Assembly (NCBI GenBank): GCA_002428415.1
Contig: DIWI01000098.1
Span: forward strand, 1 to 64,000
Direction: 5' to 3'
Source of the DNA: Clostridiaceae bacterium UBA6110
GTDB lineage: Bacteria > Bacillota > Clostridia > Clostridiales > Clostridiaceae
Length of the DNA: 64,000 bases
A program made the translations under genes and the position numbers. The first letter of the stretch is position 1. Each line of letters opens with the position of its first letter. Shown piece after piece: positions 26,330 to 35,041 of this stretch. The notes beneath the pieces are model-generated. The model was not told the DNA's origin. It saw only the letters and a list, made by a program, of their open reading frames with translations, and did no database searches.

Positions 26330-27262
26330 TTGAAATTAGATGCATTATGGGTGACAGCAGGTCTTTTTGCCATAGCCCTGGCACTGGCTATAAGGTACCT
26401 TAACAGGTATGCCGGCCGTGTAATATATCCTTCTATAAAGTCCTATGAAAAGGCAAGAGAATTGCTGCTTGAGGACAACGTACTCGATGAAGCCTATATT
26501 GAAGGTCTTGAATTTGAAGACCTGAACTTCACATCACCCTACGGGTACAACATATACGGAAGACTCTACCCGGCAGATTCCAGACGGTTCGTCATAATCG
26601 TGCACGGCATTACGATGAACATCATCGGAAGCTTCAAGTACCTGCCCATGTTCCACAGGATGGGCTACAACGTAGTGGTCTATGACCAGAGGAACCATGG
26701 CAAATCTGGCGGAGAGAACACCACCTTCGGCCATTTCGAGAAATGGGACCTGAAGGTCATCACCGACTATCTCTTCAAAAGATATGGCAATGACATATCG
26801 GTCGGCCTGCATGGAGAATCCATGGGCGCCTGTGTAGCCATACTCAACATGGCGGTAGACCAGAGGATAGCCTTCACAATTAGCGATTGCGGATTTTCTG
26901 ATTTGCCTGACCTGCTTCTTATAAGATTCAGGGAGGAGACGAATATCAAGTCAAAGAAGCTCCTGGCAGCCACCAACCTGTTCATAAGAAGCAAGGCAGG
27001 CTTCTCTATAGATGATGTATCGCCTATCAGGGAGCTGCCTGGAATAGCGAATCCGATCCTTTTCATCCACGGCGAGGATGACACCTATATTCCAATGAAG
27101 ATGTCAAAGAGCATGTTCAGCTTTAAGCTCAACAAAAAGTTCCTTTATACCGTCAAGGGTGCAGGCCATGCAAAATCCTTCGCTGCAGACAGCAGGGAAT
27201 ACGAGAAGGTCGTGTGCGGCTTCCTTGGAGAAGTATACGGAACCGGACCGGACTGCGAATAA
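26330..27262 (+). CDS. Membrane-anchored alpha/beta hydrolase (serine aminopeptidase S33-like)
   Basis: The TTG at 26330 lies five bases after GGAGGTGG and is preferred to the ATG at 26315, which overlaps that site. The 310-residue protein has an N-terminal hydrophobic helix (about 6-22) and an alpha/beta-hydrolase core: oxyanion region VHGITMN, YDQRNHGKSGG, nucleophile elbow GESMG (Ser164), acid in IHGEDDTYIP and His in GAGHAKSF. It resembles the large group of S33-like esterases/lipases with unknown substrate. The upstream 190 bases hold no gene. Confidence 0.88.
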   Translation: MKLDALWVTAGLFAIALALAIRYLNRYAGRVIYPSIKSYEKARELLLEDNVLDEAYIEGLEFEDLNFTSPYGYNIYGRLYPADSRRFVIIVHGITMNIIGSFKYLPMFHRMGYNVVVYDQRNHGKSGGENTTFGHFEKWDLKVITDYLFKRYGNDISVGLHGESMGACVAILNMAVDQRIAFTISDCGFSDLPDLLLIRFREETNIKSKKLLAATNLFIRSKAGFSIDDVSPIRELPGIANPILFIHGEDDTYIPMKMSKSMFSFKLNKKFLYTVKGAGHAKSFAADSREYEKVVCGFLGEVYGTGPDCE

Positions 27263-27291
27263 TAAATATCCACCACCGGTAGAACCGATGA

Positions 27292-27325
27292 GAAAGCCTC
27301 TGTGCAATTTAGCCCAGGGGCTTTC
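27292..27325 (+). terminator. Terminator after the hydrolase gene
   Basis: GAAAGCCTCTG and CAGGGGCTTTC form an 11-bp stem with one G-U pair and a 12-base loop. The T tract after it is short. Confidence 0.65.
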
Positions 27326-27334
27326 TCACACTTC

Positions 27335-27363
27335 TTTACATCGAACACGTGTTCTGTTATACT
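27335..27363 (+). promoter_or_regulatory. dinB promoter with embedded LexA (SOS) box
   Basis: TTTACA (27335-27340) and TATACT (27358-27363) are 17 bases apart, and the spacer is occupied by CGAACACGTGTTCT (27342-27355). This matches the Gram-positive LexA operator CGAAC-N4-GTTC-type consensus, so LexA binding would directly exclude RNA polymerase. Confidence 0.88.
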
Positions 27364-27385
27364 GAAATTGACCGGAGGGATCTTT

Positions 27386-28627
27386 ATGGAGAGAACTATT
27401 TTTCACGTTGACGTCAATTCGGCATACCTTTCCTGGAGCGCGGTATGGGACCTGCAGCACGGATCGGAGGTTGACCTGAGGGAGATACCTGCCATAGTCG
27501 GAGGCAATCCTGAGACAAGGCATGGCATAGTCCTTGCAAAATCAATACCGAGCAAGAAGTATGGGATAAAGACAGGTGAGACGCTTTTTTCAGCATTCTT
27601 CAAATGCCCGAACCTTACTGTGGTTCCGCCAAAGTACTCCCAGTACCTGAAGGCAAGCAATGCCATGGTCGAGGTGCTGAAGGAATACTCTCCCCTTGTC
27701 GAAAGGTATTCAGTTGATGAATGTTTCATGGACATGGGGCTGATATCAAGGGAGGAAGCATTGGCTACTGCCACAAGGCTAAAGGACCAGGTAAGGGATG
27801 AGCTTGGCTTCACTGTAAATGTGGGGGTTTCCGACAGGAAGCTTCTGGCGAAGATGGGCTCCGACCTGAAGAAGCCTGACAGGGTCCACACCCTGTTTCC
27901 TGATGAGATAGAAGAGAAGATGTGGCCGCTCCCCGTGGAGGACATGTTCATGGTAGGACCTGCAACCACAAAGAAGCTAAAGGACATGAACATAAGGACC
28001 ATAGGTGAGCTTGCCGCCGCGGATCCCAAATTCCTTCACGAGAAGTTCAAGAAGTACGGACTCATGATATCGGCGTATTCAAGGGGACTGGATATCTCAA
28101 CGGTTAAGGCTGGTACCATACCCATGAAGGGAATGGGAAATTCAACCACCCTGCCCTTTGACTTCACTGACAGGATATCCTGCCACAACGTCATGCTTTC
28201 ACTCTGCGAGACTCTCATGCCAAGGCTCAGGGAGGCTGAAAAGCTTGCGAAGTGCGTCGCGATACACATAAGGGGAACGGACCTGGTAACTGTTTCAAGG
28301 CAGACCACGCTTTACAGGGCAACGGATTCGACAACCATGGTAATGGAAACGGCCTGCAGCCTGTTTGACTCCCTCTGGGACGGCTCCCCGGTAAGGCATC
28401 TGGGTATAGCCCTGTCTCAGCTAAAGGACACTGATGTGGAGCAGCTGTGCCTCCTGAAAAGCAAAAGTGAGGAAAAGAGTGAAAAGATAGACAGGGTCAT
28501 AGATACCCTTCGGAAAAGCTTCGGGGACAATTCTGTGATAAGGGCCACGTTCCTAAATTCTCCCGTTGGCCCCTTCTCAGGCGGCGTGGAGGAGAAGGAC
28601 TACGTGTTCATGAGCAGTCTCCTGTAG
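27386..28627 (+). CDS. dinB: DNA polymerase IV / Y-family translesion polymerase
   Basis: The 413-residue protein is a Y-family polymerase that copies damaged DNA with low fidelity. The catalytic acids are Asp9 in FHVDVNSAYLSW and Asp111-Glu112 in SVDECFMDM; the thumb HhH motif includes VGPATTKKLKDMNIRTIGEL, and the little-finger domain occupies about 230-345. ATG 27386 follows CCGGAGG; an opening 84 bases upstream would overlap the promoter. Its LexA-box promoter predicts SOS induction. A small partner gene follows 68 bases later. Confidence 0.95.
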   Translation: MERTIFHVDVNSAYLSWSAVWDLQHGSEVDLREIPAIVGGNPETRHGIVLAKSIPSKKYGIKTGETLFSAFFKCPNLTVVPPKYSQYLKASNAMVEVLKEYSPLVERYSVDECFMDMGLISREEALATATRLKDQVRDELGFTVNVGVSDRKLLAKMGSDLKKPDRVHTLFPDEIEEKMWPLPVEDMFMVGPATTKKLKDMNIRTIGELAAADPKFLHEKFKKYGLMISAYSRGLDISTVKAGTIPMKGMGNSTTLPFDFTDRISCHNVMLSLCETLMPRLREAEKLAKCVAIHIRGTDLVTVSRQTTLYRATDSTTMVMETACSLFDSLWDGSPVRHLGIALSQLKDTDVEQLCLLKSKSEEKSEKIDRVIDTLRKSFGDNSVIRATFLNSPVGPFSGGVEEKDYVFMSSLL

Positions 28628-28695
28628 ACCAATACAAGAAAGAGGAGGAAGGGAAATGCGCTGCGCATATGGGGGGGCGCATTTTCAGGAGAATT

Positions 28696-28959
28696 ATGAA
28701 AGTGCTTGCAAAGCCAATAGAGATGGTTGCCTGGTTCGACTTCAAGGGAACGATACATCCGATAAGGTTCAGACTCCTTGGGGAAGACGGCAAATATGCC
28801 ACAATAGCTGTAAGGAGCGTACAGGCAAGAAAAAAGGAGAAGCTTGCAGGGAATGTGATGCAGGTGTTTCTCTGTCAGGGGATCGTAAACGAGACTGAGG
28901 TTCTATTCGAGCTCAAATATGAGAAGGACACAGACCAATGGACTCTCTTCAAGATGTAG
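28696..28959 (+). CDS. Small protein associated with Y-family polymerase, 87 aa
   Basis: The protein (MKVLAKPIEMVAWFDFKG, ..., FELKYEKDTDQWTLFKM) resembles a small family that I recall occurring directly downstream of dinB-like genes in Clostridia. The fold looks like a small beta-rich domain. Its role is not known; an accessory to the polymerase is an inference from position. ATG 28696 follows AGGAG by four bases. A second, stronger AGAGGAGGA site with an ATG at 28656 lies upstream in another frame, separated by a run of seven G. Confidence 0.7.
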   Translation: MKVLAKPIEMVAWFDFKGTIHPIRFRLLGEDGKYATIAVRSVQARKKEKLAGNVMQVFLCQGIVNETEVLFELKYEKDTDQWTLFKM

Positions 28960-28995
28960 AAAAATGCCGCGGAAAAGTCTTCCACGGCATTTTTT
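28960..28995. terminator. Bidirectional terminator
   Basis: AAAATGCCG and CGGCATTTT, with an inner GGAA/TTCC pairing across one mismatch, are followed by T runs on both strands. It separates the dinB unit from the convergent flavoprotein gene. Confidence 0.9.
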
Positions 28996-29001
28996 ATAAT
29001 A

Positions 29002-30660
29002 TCAGTCTCTCTTCTTCTTCTGCGTCCTGTAGTTGGTGTTTCCGCCTGAGATGTTATACACCTTGGTGAATCCATTATTCAGCAGGATGTTCTGGACGGC
29101 ATTTCCGGTAGTGCCCTTATTGCAGTAGGCTATGACGGGCTTTCCACTGTCTAATCCGGAGAGCTTCTCCCTTACGGTCTCGTGAGGCATGTTTACGGCT
29201 CCGTCAACATGTCCTTCCCGGTACTGGACTTCTGCCCTCGCATCGATTATCTGTACCTCCTCGCCGTCGTAGGTTCCGTTTCCAATCAGCCTTGGGTCTG
29301 CAATGCTGCGGCCGCCTCTCATGGCGTTATCAAGTATCATTCCCGTGTACATTACAGGATCCTTGGTTGTCGAGAACGGAGGTGCATAGGCAAGGTCAAG
29401 GTGGAACAGGTCTTCAGCTCTGGCTCCAAAGGATATTGCAGTCACGAACACGTCAATCCTCTTGTCAACTCCGCCATACCCGACGATCTGGACGCCCAGG
29501 AGCCTTCCTGTTTTCCTGTCCGCAACCGACTTTATTACCATTTCCTTTCCGCCATAATATGTCGGCTTGTCAGGCTTGATGTTGTGGGATACTTCGATAT
29601 CATAGCCTTCGGAAATAGCCTCTCTTTCGGTGAGGCCTGTCTGCCCCACCGTCATGTCAAAGACCCTGAATATTCCGGTTCCCAGAACTCCCCTGAATTC
29701 AAGGCTGTCATTGAAGATTGCGTTACCGGCTATCCTTCCGGTCTTGTTGGCTGTGGACCCAAGAGGCCTGTATACAGGCTTGCCAGTGATCAGGCTGAAG
29801 CTCTCTGAGCAGTCGCCGCAGGCATATATGTCCTTGATGCTTGTCCTCATGGATCTGTCTGTGCTTATTGCACCTGACTGGCCGGTTTCAATTCCGCAAT
29901 TCCTTGCAAGTGCCGTCTCAGGCCTTACGCCAATTGCAAGGATCACCATATCCGTACTTATGGTTTCGCCTGACTCCAGAGTTACGCCGGATACTGTTCC
30001 ATCACCCGTTAGTGCAGTTGCCGAGGTCCCCAGGTGAAGAACTACACCCTTCTTTTCAAGGTAGTCCCTAAGATAAAGAGACATGTCGCTGTCGAGTCCC
30101 GGAGTCACCTGAGGAAGCTTCTCCACCATATGGACTTCCAGGCCGTTCTTTACCAGCACCTCGCAGAGCTCCAGCCCTATGAAGCCGGTTCCGACTATTG
30201 TGGCACGCCTTGGTGACCTGGACCTGAGGAATTCCCTTATCCTGTCTGCGCTTTGGACATTCCTTAAGGTGAACACTCCGTCCAGGGAAACTCCCTCCAT
30301 TTGAGGTACGAATGGCTTTGCTCCGGTAGAGATGATGAGCTTGTCATAGGCTTCCTCATATTCCCTTCCGTCATTCAAGTCCCTTACCTTCAGTGACTTG
30401 CCATTCGGGTCGATTTCCAGCACCTCGTGAGAGGTCCTTACATCGACATTGTACTTATCCCTGAAGAAGGCAGCATCCCTTGGGACAAGCTCACTCCTCT
30501 TCTCCACTTCTCCGCCTATGTAGTAAGGGAGTCCGCAGCCTGAATAGGAAATGTCTTTGTCCTTCTCGAATATTATGATTTCAGCATCCTCGCTGTTTCT
30601 CCTTGCCTTCGCCGCAGCGGAGGTTCCTCCTGCCACAGCGCCGATTATCAGTATCCTCAT
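29002..30660 (-). CDS. CoA-disulfide reductase with C-terminal rhodanese domain
   Basis: Residues 1-445 form a flavin-dependent disulfide oxidoreductase: IIGAVAGGTSAAAKARR for FAD, the single redox Cys in YSGCGLPYYIGG (about 43), VGTGFIGLELCEVL for NAD(P)H and YACGDCSES. Residues about 460-545 are a rhodanese domain with active-site Cys in VIAYCNKGTTG. This fusion (CDR-RHD) reduces CoA disulfide and polysulfide/persulfide species in known members. The linked sulfurtransferase suggests sulfane-sulfur handling. Start follows GGAGG. It is a single gene and a longer paralogue of the protein at 21678-23051. Confidence 0.92.
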   Translation of the reverse strand: MRILIIGAVAGGTSAAAKARRNSEDAEIIIFEKDKDISYSGCGLPYYIGGEVEKRSELVPRDAAFFRDKYNVDVRTSHEVLEIDPNGKSLKVRDLNDGREYEEAYDKLIISTGAKPFVPQMEGVSLDGVFTLRNVQSADRIREFLRSRSPRRATIVGTGFIGLELCEVLVKNGLEVHMVEKLPQVTPGLDSDMSLYLRDYLEKKGVVLHLGTSATALTGDGTVSGVTLESGETISTDMVILAIGVRPETALARNCGIETGQSGAISTDRSMRTSIKDIYACGDCSESFSLITGKPVYRPLGSTANKTGRIAGNAIFNDSLEFRGVLGTGIFRVFDMTVGQTGLTEREAISEGYDIEVSHNIKPDKPTYYGGKEMVIKSVADRKTGRLLGVQIVGYGGVDKRIDVFVTAISFGARAEDLFHLDLAYAPPFSTTKDPVMYTGMILDNAMRGGRSIADPRLIGNGTYDGEEVQIIDARAEVQYREGHVDGAVNMPHETVREKLSGLDSGKPVIAYCNKGTTGNAVQNILLNNGFTKVYNISGGNTNYRTQKKKRD

Positions 30661-30755
30661 GTACTTACCTCCATATTACGAATTTCTCACATCTAATTAT
30701 ATCGATATGACCTTTGTTTTGGAAGGATAATCCTGATAATTAACACAAACGCAAC

Positions 30756-30803
30756 AAAAGGCACCCAGATAGATACCTTTGTAGGTATCCATCCGTGTGC
30801 CTT
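30756..30803 (-). terminator. his operon terminator
   Basis: In the leftward sense a long imperfect stem (AAGGCAC...GGATACC with GGTATC...GTGCCTT) is followed by TTGTTGCG. It lies 4 bases past the hisIE stop and ends the operon. Confidence 0.88.
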
Positions 30804-30807
30804 CATG

Positions 30808-31449
30808 TCAATATTCCTCAACCTCACGGCGAGTGCCCTTGAAGTTCTTCTTTTTCATGTGCCTTGCATGCAGCACCTTTTCCACGTCGCTTATGCTGAC
30901 TCCCCTCTCGAAAAGGAGTACGGACAAGTGGTAAAGTACGTCTGCGGCTTCGTTTGCCAGCTCTTCACGGTCTGCGTTCTTTGCGGCTATCACAGCCTCG
31001 AAGCTTTCTTCGCCGAACTTCTTTGCGATCTTGTCAACTCCGCTCGTAAGAAGGTAGTTGGTATAGGAGCCCTCTTCCGGATTCTCGGCCCTTTCCCTGA
31101 CAGTATCCTCAAGGTCCTTCAGTGTGAAGGAAACATCAAGGTCGAAGCAGCTTTCAGTGTTCCTGTGGCAGGTGGGTCCCTGAGGATCGACCTGGACCAG
31201 AAGAGCGTCACTGTCGCAGTCTAGATGCATATCCTTTACGAGCTGAACATGTCCGCTTGATTCTCCCTTCATCCAGAGCCTTCCCTTGCTCCTGGAGAAG
31301 AACCATACGACGCCTTCAGCGCATGTGCGCCTGAAGGCCTCCTCGTCCATGTATCCTACCATCAGCACGTTCTTGTTGGTATGGTGCTGCAGCACCGCTG
31401 TAAGAAGCCCTTTAGAGAAATCAGGCTTCAATTCACTGTAATCAGACAT
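30808..31449 (-). CDS. hisIE: Bifunctional phosphoribosyl-AMP cyclohydrolase / phosphoribosyl-ATP pyrophosphatase
   Basis: The 213-residue protein joins two histidine-pathway activities. The N-terminal HisI domain (1-115) shows VLMVGYMDEEAF, VWFFSRSKGRLWMKGE and the metal-binding DCDSDALL and CHRNTESCF. The C-terminal HisE domain (about 120-200) shows the MazG-like EEGSYTNYLL, KKFGEESFEAVIA and ELANEAADVLYHL with acidic metal ligands. It catalyses steps 2 and 3 of the pathway. The start overlaps the end of hisF by 8 bases, and it is the last gene of the operon. Confidence 0.97.
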   Translation of the reverse strand: MSDYSELKPDFSKGLLTAVLQHHTNKNVLMVGYMDEEAFRRTCAEGVVWFFSRSKGRLWMKGESSGHVQLVKDMHLDCDSDALLVQVDPQGPTCHRNTESCFDLDVSFTLKDLEDTVRERAENPEEGSYTNYLLTSGVDKIAKKFGEESFEAVIAAKNADREELANEAADVLYHLSVLLFERGVSISDVEKVLHARHMKKKNFKGTRREVEEY

Positions 31450-32206
31450 TCCTTATTGCAACCCCTTCCTTGGCGCAGGCTTCCTTGACCTCTGCTATGC
31501 TGACTTGTTCATCGTGGAATATGGATGCTGCAAGTCCTGCAGAAACATCGGTCTCCTTGAACAGGTCTACGAAATGCCTTGCGTTTCCTCCTCCTCCGGA
31601 GGCTATTATCGGTATGTTTACGATTGACATGAGCTTCTTTAGAAGCCTGTGGTCGAAACCCTGCTTCATGCCGTCATAGTCCATGCTTGTTACAAGGAGC
31701 TCTCCTGCTCCAAGGTCCTGGACACGCTTTGCCCATTCAAGGGTACGGATTTCGGTCGGTCTTTTCCCGCCATGGGTATAGCAGAACCAGTCGCCCTTCT
31801 CCTCGTCCCATTTCGCATCAATGGCAACGCAGGTGCACTGAGCTCCGAACATCTCCGATGAACGCCTGACGAGGTCAGGGTCACGTAAAGCGGCAGAATT
31901 AAGGCTCACCTTGTCCGCTCCGGCATTCAGCATCCTTGATATGTCTTCAACCGACTTGAGCCCTCCGCCCACTGTCATCGGTATGAACAGCTGCTCGGCT
32001 GTCCTCCTTATGACATCGACCATAAGCGCATGCCCCGTCTCAGTTGCAGATATGTCGAGGAATACCAGCTCGTCAGCACCAAGGTCATTGTATCTCCTGG
32101 CCATTGCCACAGGATCGCCGACCTCCCTGAGTCCTTTGAACTGTATGCCCTTGACCACGACGCCGTCCTTGACATCCAGGCAGGGTATTATCCTTTTCTT
32201 GATCAC
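31442..32206 (-). CDS. hisF: Imidazole glycerol phosphate synthase, cyclase subunit
   Basis: HisF is a (beta/alpha)8 barrel that, with HisH, converts PRFAR and ammonia to imidazole glycerol phosphate and AICAR. The 254-residue protein starts IKKRIIPCLDVKDGVVVKG, holding the catalytic Asp (about 11), and has the second phosphate site near GGGLKSVEDI and SLNSAAL, with Asp in VTSMDYDGMKQGFD. Translation is coupled: it overlaps hisA by 4 bases and hisIE by 8. Confidence 0.98.
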   Translation of the reverse strand: MIKKRIIPCLDVKDGVVVKGIQFKGLREVGDPVAMARRYNDLGADELVFLDISATETGHALMVDVIRRTAEQLFIPMTVGGGLKSVEDISRMLNAGADKVSLNSAALRDPDLVRRSSEMFGAQCTCVAIDAKWDEEKGDWFCYTHGGKRPTEIRTLEWAKRVQDLGAGELLVTSMDYDGMKQGFDHRLLKKLMSIVNIPIIASGGGGNARHFVDLFKETDVSAGLAASIFHDEQVSIAEVKEACAKEGVAIRNV

Positions 32207-32907
32207 TTTACATCCCTCCAGAACTCAGGGGTGTTTGCCGCCTTTCCTACGATTGCGGCATGGACTCCGAGAGCATCAAGACGCATTATGTCATCCATGC
32301 TCCTGACTCCGCCTGAAGCGGTGACTGGATGAACAGAGAGCTTTGACAGCTTTGCAGTAAGCTCGAAGTTTGGTCCTGACATTCTGCCGTCCTTTGAGAT
32401 GTCAGTGAATATTATCCCGCCAAGGGGTATTTTGTTCGAACGCTCCACTACCTCATATATGGTTTCACCAGTCTCTTCGGTCCATCCGTTAACCGAGACC
32501 ATCTCTTCCCTTGCATCAAGACCCAGGTAGATTTTGCCAGGAAAGGCATTGGCCATTTCGGCAAGCCACTCCGGCTCCTTGAGGCCTTTGGTCCCGACTA
32601 TGAGGTAGGAGGCTCCGGCTTCAAGATATGACTCTATGATCTCCCTGGAGCGTATTCCTCCGCCTATTTCAACAGGCAGAGGGCATTTCTTTATGAGAGA
32701 CCTTATGAATTCGGATTCCTCAGGACCCTTCTTCAGGGCACCCATTAGGTCTACTATATGTATCCTTTTGACCATGCTGAAGCCGGAATAGAAGGCGATA
32801 GCCTCCTCAGGCGTCCTTTCCATTTCCGTGCTGGTTCCGTAGTCGCCTTCAGTCAGCCTTACGCTCTTGCTGTGTATTAGGTCTATAGCCGGCCAGATCT
32901 CAATCAT
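32203..32907 (-). CDS. hisA: ProFAR isomerase (HisA)
   Basis: HisA converts ProFAR to PRFAR by an Amadori rearrangement and is a half-barrel-duplicated TIM barrel like HisF. The 234-residue protein begins MIEIWPAIDLIHSKSVRL with the catalytic Asp about residue 9, and carries VEIGGGIRSREIIESYLEAGA and GGIIFTDISKDGRMSGPN with the second catalytic Asp. It overlaps hisH and hisF by 4 bases each, an arrangement that couples translation. Confidence 0.97.
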   Translation of the reverse strand: MIEIWPAIDLIHSKSVRLTEGDYGTSTEMERTPEEAIAFYSGFSMVKRIHIVDLMGALKKGPEESEFIRSLIKKCPLPVEIGGGIRSREIIESYLEAGASYLIVGTKGLKEPEWLAEMANAFPGKIYLGLDAREEMVSVNGWTEETGETIYEVVERSNKIPLGGIIFTDISKDGRMSGPNFELTAKLSKLSVHPVTASGGVRSMDDIMRLDALGVHAAIVGKAANTPEFWRDVK

Positions 32908-33479
32908 AGGAACCCTCCTTTCAGTGCCTTGTCCAGTATCGCAAGTCCCGCATATCCGCTTTTTTCCGGATGGAACTGTATCCCGATGAGGGAGCCTTTC
33001 TGGACTATTGCGGTTATCTTCTGACCGTAGTCAGCCCATGCCACCACGTTCTCATCTGTCGCCACCTTGTATGAATGTATGAAGTAGACATCCTCATCAA
33101 GGCTTCCATCCTTTGTCAGAAGCGTATTCCAGCCAAGATGAGGTACAGGAAGGTCGCTTTTGATAAGTTCGACTTTTCCCGGAAGATAATCTAGTCCGTC
33201 CACATCACCCTCCTCGCTGTGAGAAAAGAGCAGCTGCATTCCCAGGCAGATCCCTATGAAGGGCTTTGACCTTCTGAGCTCATCAAGCACGGGGATGAGC
33301 CCTTCCTCGTTCAACCTGTCCATTGCAGCCTTGAAGTGGCCTACACCCGGCAATATGACGTGTGAAGCTTCTGCAAGGACCAGAGGGTCCTTTGTAAGCA
33401 CTACATCATACCCGAGGTATTTCAGGGCATTCTTCAGGTTCTGGATGTTGCCCAGTCCATAGTCTACCAAGGCGACCAT
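32904..33479 (-). CDS. hisH: Imidazole glycerol phosphate synthase, glutaminase subunit
   Basis: HisH is a class I glutamine amidotransferase that feeds ammonia to HisF. The 191-residue protein has the nucleophile Cys in GICLGMQLLF, the His and Glu of the triad in GIQFHPEKSG, and the opening VALVDYGLGNIQNLKNAL. It starts one base after hisB ends and overlaps hisA by 4 bases. Confidence 0.97.
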   Translation of the reverse strand: MVALVDYGLGNIQNLKNALKYLGYDVVLTKDPLVLAEASHVILPGVGHFKAAMDRLNEEGLIPVLDELRRSKPFIGICLGMQLLFSHSEEGDVDGLDYLPGKVELIKSDLPVPHLGWNTLLTKDGSLDEDVYFIHSYKVATDENVVAWADYGQKITAIVQKGSLIGIQFHPEKSGYAGLAILDKALKGGFL

Positions 33480-34055
33480 CTACAGCACACCCTTTGATGA
33501 GGGAACCCTGCCCGACTGTGACGGAGAAAGAGCGATCCTTACGCTCTGCGCAAAGGATTTGAATATTGATTCTATCTCATGGTGGGAGTTTCCTCCTCTG
33601 ATAAGGTCGATATGTACTGTAAACTTTGCGTTAATGACAAGTGCCCTGAAGAATTCCTCCACGAGCTCAGTGTCGAAGGAGCCAACCTTTTCTGTCGAGA
33701 ATCTGGCTCCAAATGAAAGGTATGGCCTTCCGCTTACGTCGGTGACAGTCCTGGATAAAGTCTCATCCATTGGCACGTATGCATGTCCGTATCTGGTTAT
33801 TCCGGCTTTATCAGCTGATATCTCTGAAAGAAGCTGTCCAAGTACGATACCCACATCCTCAACAGTATGGTGGTCGTCAACCGTAACATCACCGTCAACT
33901 GTGCAGTTCATTATGAAATGGCCATGGAACGCGAAGAGGTCGAGCATGTGGTCCAGGAATCCGACACCGGTGTCGATGCAAGACGGTCCTGTCCCCTTCT
34001 CGATAGATATGTTTATCCTTGTTTCGCTGGTCTCCCTTGTCATCTTGTAAATCAA
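33480..34055 (-). CDS. hisB: Imidazoleglycerol-phosphate dehydratase
   Basis: HisB dehydrates imidazole glycerol phosphate to imidazole acetol phosphate using two Mn ions. The metal-binding blocks GVGFLDHMLDLFAFHG, DDHHTVEDVG and GNSHHEIESIFK are all present. I prefer the TTG at 34055, which lies seven bases after GGAGGG and overlaps the hisC stop as TTGA; an in-frame ATG at 34070 has no ribosome binding site at a workable distance. This gives 191 aa, the usual monofunctional size, and matches the 4-base overlaps elsewhere in the operon. Confidence 0.95.
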   Translation of the reverse strand: MIYKMTRETSETRINISIEKGTGPSCIDTGVGFLDHMLDLFAFHGHFIMNCTVDGDVTVDDHHTVEDVGIVLGQLLSEISADKAGITRYGHAYVPMDETLSRTVTDVSGRPYLSFGARFSTEKVGSFDTELVEEFFRALVINAKFTVHIDLIRGGNSHHEIESIFKSFAQSVRIALSPSQSGRVPSSKGVL

Positions 34056-35041
34056 AGCTTTGCCCTCCATTCCTTAAGGACCTCATGAAGTCTTTCCAGA
34101 TCCTTTTCTTCAGCTATAGAATATCTTACCACGTCCTTGAGGCGTTCATCCTTGTAGAGCCTTGGCAGGAATCCCTTATCCATGATGTATTCTCCAAGTG
34201 AGGGAGCGTTCTTGCCATACGTAAATACGAAGTTGGTCTCGCTTGGAAGCACTTCAACCACATCAGAGACCGTTTCACTGAAGATCGCCTTCAGCTTGTC
34301 CGAAAGTGCTCTCTGTCTGCTGAAGAATGTCCTCAGATCCTCCTCGTGAGTAAGCAGGTAGGTTCCGATATTAAGCGACAGGGAATTCACAGGATACGGA
34401 TGAGCTATCGAATTAAGCATTTCAATAGTGTTTCTCGTCGATACTGCTACTCCTATCCTGAGACCTGCAAGCCCGTATATCTTGGACAGGGTCCTTATGG
34501 TGATGACATTGTCACCTGATGGCTTCTCATAGGTCCTCTTTGAAAACTCCAGGTATGCCTCATCAACCACCAGGTAACCGCCAGATTCCGTTACAGCATC
34601 TGCAACAGACTGCACGAAGGAGTCGCTATGCATTGCTCCCGTTGGGTTGTTAGGCTGCGAAAAGATGAAGAAGGAAGGCTTGTGCTCCCTTATGGCCTGT
34701 ACAGTCCTCTCCTCGTCAAATGTGAAGTCGTCGTTGCATGGGACCTTGACCACAGGTCTCTTAAGCTGCCTGGCATAGCCCTCGTACATTGAAAAATCAG
34801 GGTCAAGGGTCATCATAGGCCCGTCTCCGAGTAATATCATGAACTTCTGGATCCATTCATCCGACCCGTTTGCAATGGCTATGCACTGAGGATCCAGATG
34901 ATGGAACTTGGCGTATGCCTCAACGAACCTGTCGTGCTCCTCTGCAGGATACCTGAAGAAAGGCGTCTCCTGTATGATCTCCCTGATCTTCTCCTCTGAA
35001 AGGGATGGAACGGGGCTTTCATTCTTGTTTATCCTTATCAT
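34052..35041 (-). CDS. hisC: Histidinol-phosphate aminotransferase
   Basis: HisC is a fold-type I PLP enzyme that transfers an amino group from glutamate to imidazole acetol phosphate. The 329-residue protein has the substrate-binding NKNESP start, FSQPNNPTGAM, VVDEAYLEF with the PLP-pyridine Asp, and the Schiff-base lysine in RTLSKIYGLAGLRIG. It is somewhat shorter than the usual 350-360 aa. It overlaps hisD by 4 bases (ATGA). Confidence 0.95.
   Translation of the reverse strand: MIRINKNESPVPSLSEEKIREIIQETPFFRYPAEEHDRFVEAYAKFHHLDPQCIAIANGSDEWIQKFMILLGDGPMMTLDPDFSMYEGYARQLKRPVVKVPCNDDFTFDEERTVQAIREHKPSFFIFSQPNNPTGAMHSDSFVQSVADAVTESGGYLVVDEAYLEFSKRTYEKPSGDNVITIRTLSKIYGLAGLRIGVAVSTRNTIEMLNSIAHPYPVNSLSLNIGTYLLTHEEDLRTFFSRQRALSDKLKAIFSETVSDVVEVLPSETNFVFTYGKNAPSLGEYIMDKGFLPRLYKDERLKDVVRYSIAEEKDLERLHEVLKEWRAKL

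Noticed and set aside
28656..28898. 80-residue reading frame after dinB with a strong ribosome binding site
   Set aside because: The translation has no coding character and the overlapping 87-aa frame matches a family I recognise; kept only as a finding about the G7 tract.
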